Below, in pieces: positions 60,575 through 64,000 of a stretch of DNA of 64,000 bases. A model generated the notes under the pieces. It searched no databases. It was not told where the DNA came from and worked only from the letters and a program-made list of their open reading frames with translations. Positions within the stretch are counted from its first letter, which is position 1; each line of letters starts with the position of its first letter. Source of the DNA: CAKVLG01 sp045637805 (GTDB taxonomy: Bacteria; Bacillota; Clostridia; Christensenellales; UBA1242). The position numbers and the translations under genes were made by a program. The stretch spans positions 30,102 to 94,101 of the forward strand of contig JAZUAE010000001.1 of the NCBI GenBank assembly GCA_045637805.1, in the 5' to 3' direction.

Positions 60575-61738
60575 TTATTCATATTTACTTTTATAGTCAA
60601 CAACCCATTGTGGAATATTTATTTCAGAATCAAGCATTGGTTCTATTGTTATTGTAGATATATTTTTCCCTAAATTTAGAGTGGCAAGTGTTAAATTCCC
60701 TTGAGAGTCAAAATTTAATATTAATGAACTATTTAAATATGGCTCTTGTGTTTGATAAAGAAAATCGAAAGAATTTGTGTTATTAATATTTAGCGAAGAA
60801 TACTTAAACAAAGGTGCAACATAATCACCATTATTCCAATATCCTTCAAATTCAGTTTCGTTCATGCCAACAATAGTTCTGAGTCTTACAGCACCTTTAG
60901 TCGTTAATTTCAATTCTAATTGATAGCCATTAGCGGTATTAGTTTTTGTTACTTCATCTTGATAACTATATTCAAATGCTTCATTAGAGAATAAATATAG
61001 TATTTCATCAACACCAATTGTTTCTCCTGCTACATAAACATTTGTCGGTTTAGTTACACCATTTATATAAAGATGTTCCGCCATTCCCATTAAGTATTCT
61101 TTGTTACCTTGTTCTATTTCTTGTTTCTTAATCGTATGCCCAATAAAAGCACCTAGTGATTCATCGTAAGGATATATGCTGAAAGAACCCTCTTTTTGTG
61201 CATATAAATACTCTGTCTTGTTTGTATAGTCATATTGCATATCACAAGAATAAGTTTCAGAAATTTGCATAATTTTACTTGTTATTTGTCTTGCCCTTGT
61301 TGAATTTATTAAATATTGTTGAATCGCTCCATTATTATAGATATACTCTCCATAAGTTGTTTTAGTCACATAATCACCGTTCTGTGTGTAAGTTATATTA
61401 CCTGATTCAATTGTTTCCACAATACCATAATCAAAATAAGTTGTTTTATAATCAATCTTAAACTTTCCAAATTTTTCAAGCAAATCTCTATTTCCGTTAT
61501 GTGTTGACTCACTTGCAAATAATGCGGTCATAACTTGAGCCTGCGGTTGCTCATCTATTGCAAGGGCATTAATTATAGCAGTCTCTGCTTCTGCAAGTGT
61601 AATTGTTATTGTTGTTGGTGTTTGGGGTTCTTCTGGTTGTTGTGGGTTTTCTGGATTCTTTGGACTACAAGCAACAAATGTAATACTGCATAAAACAAGA
61701 GCAAACACCATACATAAAATTGATTTTAGTTTTTTCAT
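60575..61738 (-). CDS. Putative lipoprotein of the element
   Basis: A 387-residue predicted lipoprotein. The signal ends in ITFVACSPKNP, with the lipobox Cys about residue 24, followed by a Pro/Glu/Gln-rich spacer (ENPQQPEEPQTP). The rest is beta-rich with no recognised domain. I use the ATG at 61738, with aaggag eight bases upstream. It lies between two regulators and has its own terminator. It may be surface exposed. Confidence 0.7.
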   Translation of the reverse strand: MKKLKSILCMVFALVLCSITFVACSPKNPENPQQPEEPQTPTTITITLAEAETAIINALAIDEQPQAQVMTALFASESTHNGNRDLLEKFGKFKIDYKTTYFDYGIVETIESGNITYTQNGDYVTKTTYGEYIYNNGAIQQYLINSTRARQITSKIMQISETYSCDMQYDYTNKTEYLYAQKEGSFSIYPYDESLGAFIGHTIKKQEIEQGNKEYLMGMAEHLYINGVTKPTNVYVAGETIGVDEILYLFSNEAFEYSYQDEVTKTNTANGYQLELKLTTKGAVRLRTIVGMNETEFEGYWNNGDYVAPLFKYSSLNINNTNSFDFLYQTQEPYLNSSLILNFDSQGNLTLATLNLGKNISTITIEPMLDSEINIPQWVVDYKSKYE

Positions 61739-61918
61739 TAACACTTCTCCTTATACGCTAATTCAAAAGTATTATAACATACTTTGCTATAAAAGTAAAT
61801 ATTATCGCAAAGAATGTGATGTTTTATCTAAAATATTTAATATTTACTTTATAACTTGCGAATAGTTGTGAGTGTTTTACCCATTATAATTAATGTAGTA
61901 ATTTAAATGGGGTCTGTT

Positions 61919-62227
61919 ATGACAAGAGAAGATATTATTAATAGAATAAGTAAAGCAAGAACAAATGCAAATCTTTCAGCAAGAGCATTATCTCAAAATG
62001 CTGGACTTAATGATGGATATATAAATAGATTGGAATCTAAAAAAGATTTCTTACCAAGTATGGAATCTTTTATTGATATTGTGGAAGCATGTGGAATAAC
62101 ATTAGAAGAATTCTTTTACTATGATATGTCTGCTTACAAACAAGATAAAGAGATTATTGACTTATTGAAACATGTAAATAGTGAAAGCAAAGATTCAATA
62201 ATTAAACTTTTAAAAAACACAAAATAA
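61919..62227 (+). CDS. XRE-family HTH regulator
   Basis: A 102-residue Cro/CI-type regulator with HTH LSARALSQNAGLNDGYINRLE and a short C-terminal helical tail (KEIIDLLKHVNSE). The start at 61919 is preceded by gggg at six bases; a frame start at 61907 has none. It faces away from the lipoprotein gene and toward the HEPN gene, and ends at a strong terminator. Confidence 0.8.
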   Translation: MTREDIINRISKARTNANLSARALSQNAGLNDGYINRLESKKDFLPSMESFIDIVEACGITLEEFFYYDMSAYKQDKEIIDLLKHVNSESKDSIIKLLKNTK

Positions 62228-62232
62228 ACATA

Positions 62233-62266
62233 GAAAAAGGTGTACTACAAAAAGAGCACACCTTTT
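62233..62266 (+). terminator. Terminator after the HTH gene at 61919
   Basis: AAAAAGGTGT and ACACCTTTTT pair perfectly around a 14-base loop; T residues follow. Confidence 0.85.
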
Positions 62267-62339
62267 TCTTTTAATATGTCAAAAAGAACAAAAGAAACTT
62301 CTATAACTTTTATTCTATATTAAATTTAGCACTAATATT

Positions 62340-63149
62340 TTAATTTATTTGATTAGAAACAAACAAATCTGGTATTTTTAATAATCCATCAATTATTAAT
62401 ATACTCTTCAATGAGTGTTCAAGAGTGTTATAATTTAAAAACTCTCCATGACAAATTTTATTTCTATTGGGATTTGTTTTTAAGGTTGTCTTAGTTGAGT
62501 TTATCACATACTTATTAAGGTATTGTAAAAACTTATATTGGAAAAATCCACCTTGAGTTATATAAGACAATTGTTGACACAAACGGCTTTTGTCATTGTT
62601 TTTACATTTCTTTTTTATGTCAAATTCTTTTAATATGTCACTTATAAATTCATCATCAAATTTAGCACCTTGTTTTTTTAAAAACTTATAATTGTCTTGT
62701 ATGATTCCAGAAAATTGACACATTAAAATTGAAACTGAAGCACCATAAAACCCCTTTTTATGTAAATCAATTGCTTCTTTTAATATGGACAATCTATCTT
62801 TTTTTATATGTTTCATTTGCTCCCAATATTTATACATGTTAGTCAATCTTCTATGATTGAAATAATCATATATATATTTTGTTAATTCATCTTTAGGTTT
62901 TGAAATCACATTTTCGAAAAAACTTTTTTTATAATACATGTGTAACGGAAACTCTATTTCAGTTAATTTCGAAAGGTACTTATGATTATCTATAGCTTCG
63001 CTTGGAATTTCTAAATTTTTGAATATTTGGCTAAAAGTCTTAGCTACATTTTTAATAACTTTTTCATATGCTGTTTGAAAGTTAAATGTTGCTTGTAAAA
63101 GGCTAGAAAAAGCGGTTTTAAACTTTTCATCAAACAAATTGTTTTGCAT
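62340..63149 (-). CDS. HEPN-domain protein, candidate defence RNase
   Basis: A 269-residue helical protein. Its C-terminal segment PNRNKICHGEFLNYNTLEHSLKSILIIDGLL carries the HEPN catalytic pattern R-x4-H (Arg229, His234), found in many abortive-infection and toxin RNases. The N-terminal 150 residues (FLNLEIP... MYYKKSFFENVI, YWEQMKHIKKDR) are unfamiliar. The ATG at 63149 has aaggggtg five bases upstream; the earlier frame start would overlap rep. It lies right after rep and beside an HTH gene. RNase activity is inferred only. Confidence 0.65.
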   Translation of the reverse strand: MQNNLFDEKFKTAFSSLLQATFNFQTAYEKVIKNVAKTFSQIFKNLEIPSEAIDNHKYLSKLTEIEFPLHMYYKKSFFENVISKPKDELTKYIYDYFNHRRLTNMYKYWEQMKHIKKDRLSILKEAIDLHKKGFYGASVSILMCQFSGIIQDNYKFLKKQGAKFDDEFISDILKEFDIKKKCKNNDKSRLCQQLSYITQGGFFQYKFLQYLNKYVINSTKTTLKTNPNRNKICHGEFLNYNTLEHSLKSILIIDGLLKIPDLFVSNQIN

Positions 63150-63199
63150 TTTTGCACCCCTTAAGGAGTATAGCATTTTATAATCAAAAAGTAAACATT

Positions 63200-64000
63200 C
63201 TAATGCAAGTATTCTTTGTCTAAGACTTGACAATATTCTCCAGTTTTCATGTCTATGTAGTAATGCTTGTTAATATTTCTAAAACACTCTTTGTTGTGTT
63301 GTTCGATATGCTTTTTATTAAATTCTTCATACAACTTATTTATCCCTTGTTGGTCATCTTCATACTGGAACTTTTTTATTTGTGGTAGGTTTCTACTATT
63401 AGAAATGATTTTTACCCATTGTGGAAACTTAGTATAAACTAATTCGTTTTTAGGTTTTGTGTTTTTGTCTTTTATTGCATTTGTATCAAATAAGGTTATG
63501 TAATCCACAAATGAATAGTAATCATCTAATGTATTTAATTTAGTAATGCCATTCCAATATTTTGAAATCCATTTAGTAGTTAACTTTGTTGGGATTGATT
63601 CATTAAATATAAGTAGTAAGTGTATATGAAAGTGTGGTTCAGCAGATTCAAACAACTCAATTCCACGAATATATTTAGTGTTTTTGAAATTTCTATCTAT
63701 TGTTCTAATAAAACATTTAAACTTTTTATTTAATGATACTCAATCATAAGCAGTTGGTGTTGTTAAAGTTAAATAAAGACATTTGCTTGGATCTATATCA
63801 TAATTGTAAAGTTCTTTTTGTTTTCTTCTTAATGTAGATTTATATTGTTTTATTGTCATATAAGGATTTTCTATGTTTCTAATCTTCTTTATAGGCATAT
63901 ATATAGAAGTTCTATTATCTAATGGATTATATTTGTTCTTTTTTATCATGTATGCTTTGCCATTACCATATTCGGTAATAGTGTATAAATTATTGTCTTT
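63200..64000 (-). pseudogene. rep: HUH replication initiator with an in-frame TGA, cut by the window edge
   Basis: One frame runs from the window edge to TAG at 63200, broken once by TGA at 63740-63742. It carries LYLTLTTPTAYD (motif I) before the TGA and, after it, PHFHIHLLLIF (63620-63634) with the His-hydrophobic-His pair of HUH endonucleases, then FPQWVKIISNSRN, as in rolling-circle Rep proteins. A Tyr for cleavage could be in YYSFVDYI. The TGA sits where a Trp would fit (AYD-W-VSLNKK). Its 5' end is outside the window. Either the gene is broken or TGA is read through. It is typical of plasmids, phage-plasmids and integrative elements. Confidence 0.7.

Noticed and set aside
55305..64000. 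Complete TGA-to-Trp code change in the accessory region
   Set aside because: 23 Trp codons are TGG and several genes, including the integrase, are full length with no internal TGA.
1..64000. CRISPR arrays, insertion sequences and rRNA genes
   Set aside because: I saw no regularly spaced repeats, no transposase frames and no rRNA segments in the window.

Overview
The window looks like chromosome from an AT-rich, endospore-forming low-GC Firmicute (Clostridia-like). The evidence is a spoIIIA operon next to efp, a ylbJ gene, HslUV next to trmFO and topA, and ylxM-ffh-rpsP-khpA-rimM-trmD and rimP-nusA-ylxR-ylxQ-infB-rbfA-nrnA-truB gene orders. I cannot place it below class. The code is standard: many host genes end in TGA, several through TGATG or ATGA overlaps with the next gene.

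From 1 to 47.6 kb every gene is on the minus strand. In transcription order (right to left) the blocks are: pta-ackA; DUF177-rpmF; plsX-rnc-smc-ftsY; ylxM-ffh-rpsP-khpA-rimM-trmD-(zincin)-rbgA-rnhB-yraN; rplS with its own promoter and leader; comM-dprA-topA-trmFO-hslV-hslU-hisS-trxA; nifS-nifU; small acidic proteins and ruvX; rpsB-tsf; frr-uppS-cdsA-rseP-polC-like; rimP-nusA-ylxR-ylxQ-infB-rbfA-nrnA-truB-(Nfo-like); efp; spoIIIAA-AF. Neighbours usual in Firmicutes are absent from their slots (pyrH, dxr, proS, acpP, coaD). PolC is cut down to its N-terminal, OB and exonuclease parts, RseP has a duplicated insert, the NifU protein lacks its third cysteine, and SpoIIIAF is only a 56-residue membrane stub.

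From 47.7 to 54.8 kb the strands mix: tmcAL (acetate-dependent tRNA modification) diverges from pta-ackA through abutting promoters, followed by a PnuC-like transporter, ylbJ, a coiled-coil protein, rsmD, alr, a GLUG-type lipoprotein and a fabG-like reductase.

From 54.9 kb to the end lies an accessory region that begins at a broken tRNA-Lys 5' half and an intact tRNA-Lys(CTT). It holds a SLOG-family gene and a divergent HTH regulator sharing three 18-bp operators, two unknown genes, a tyrosine integrase with excisionase, two more HTH regulators, an ImmA-like remnant, a lipoprotein, a HEPN-domain protein and an HUH replication initiator running off the window. The ImmA-like and Rep frames each carry one in-frame TGA. 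I read this as one end of an integrative, rolling-circle-type element. Its least explained parts are the SLOG/HTH pair, the unknown gene pair and the HEPN gene.
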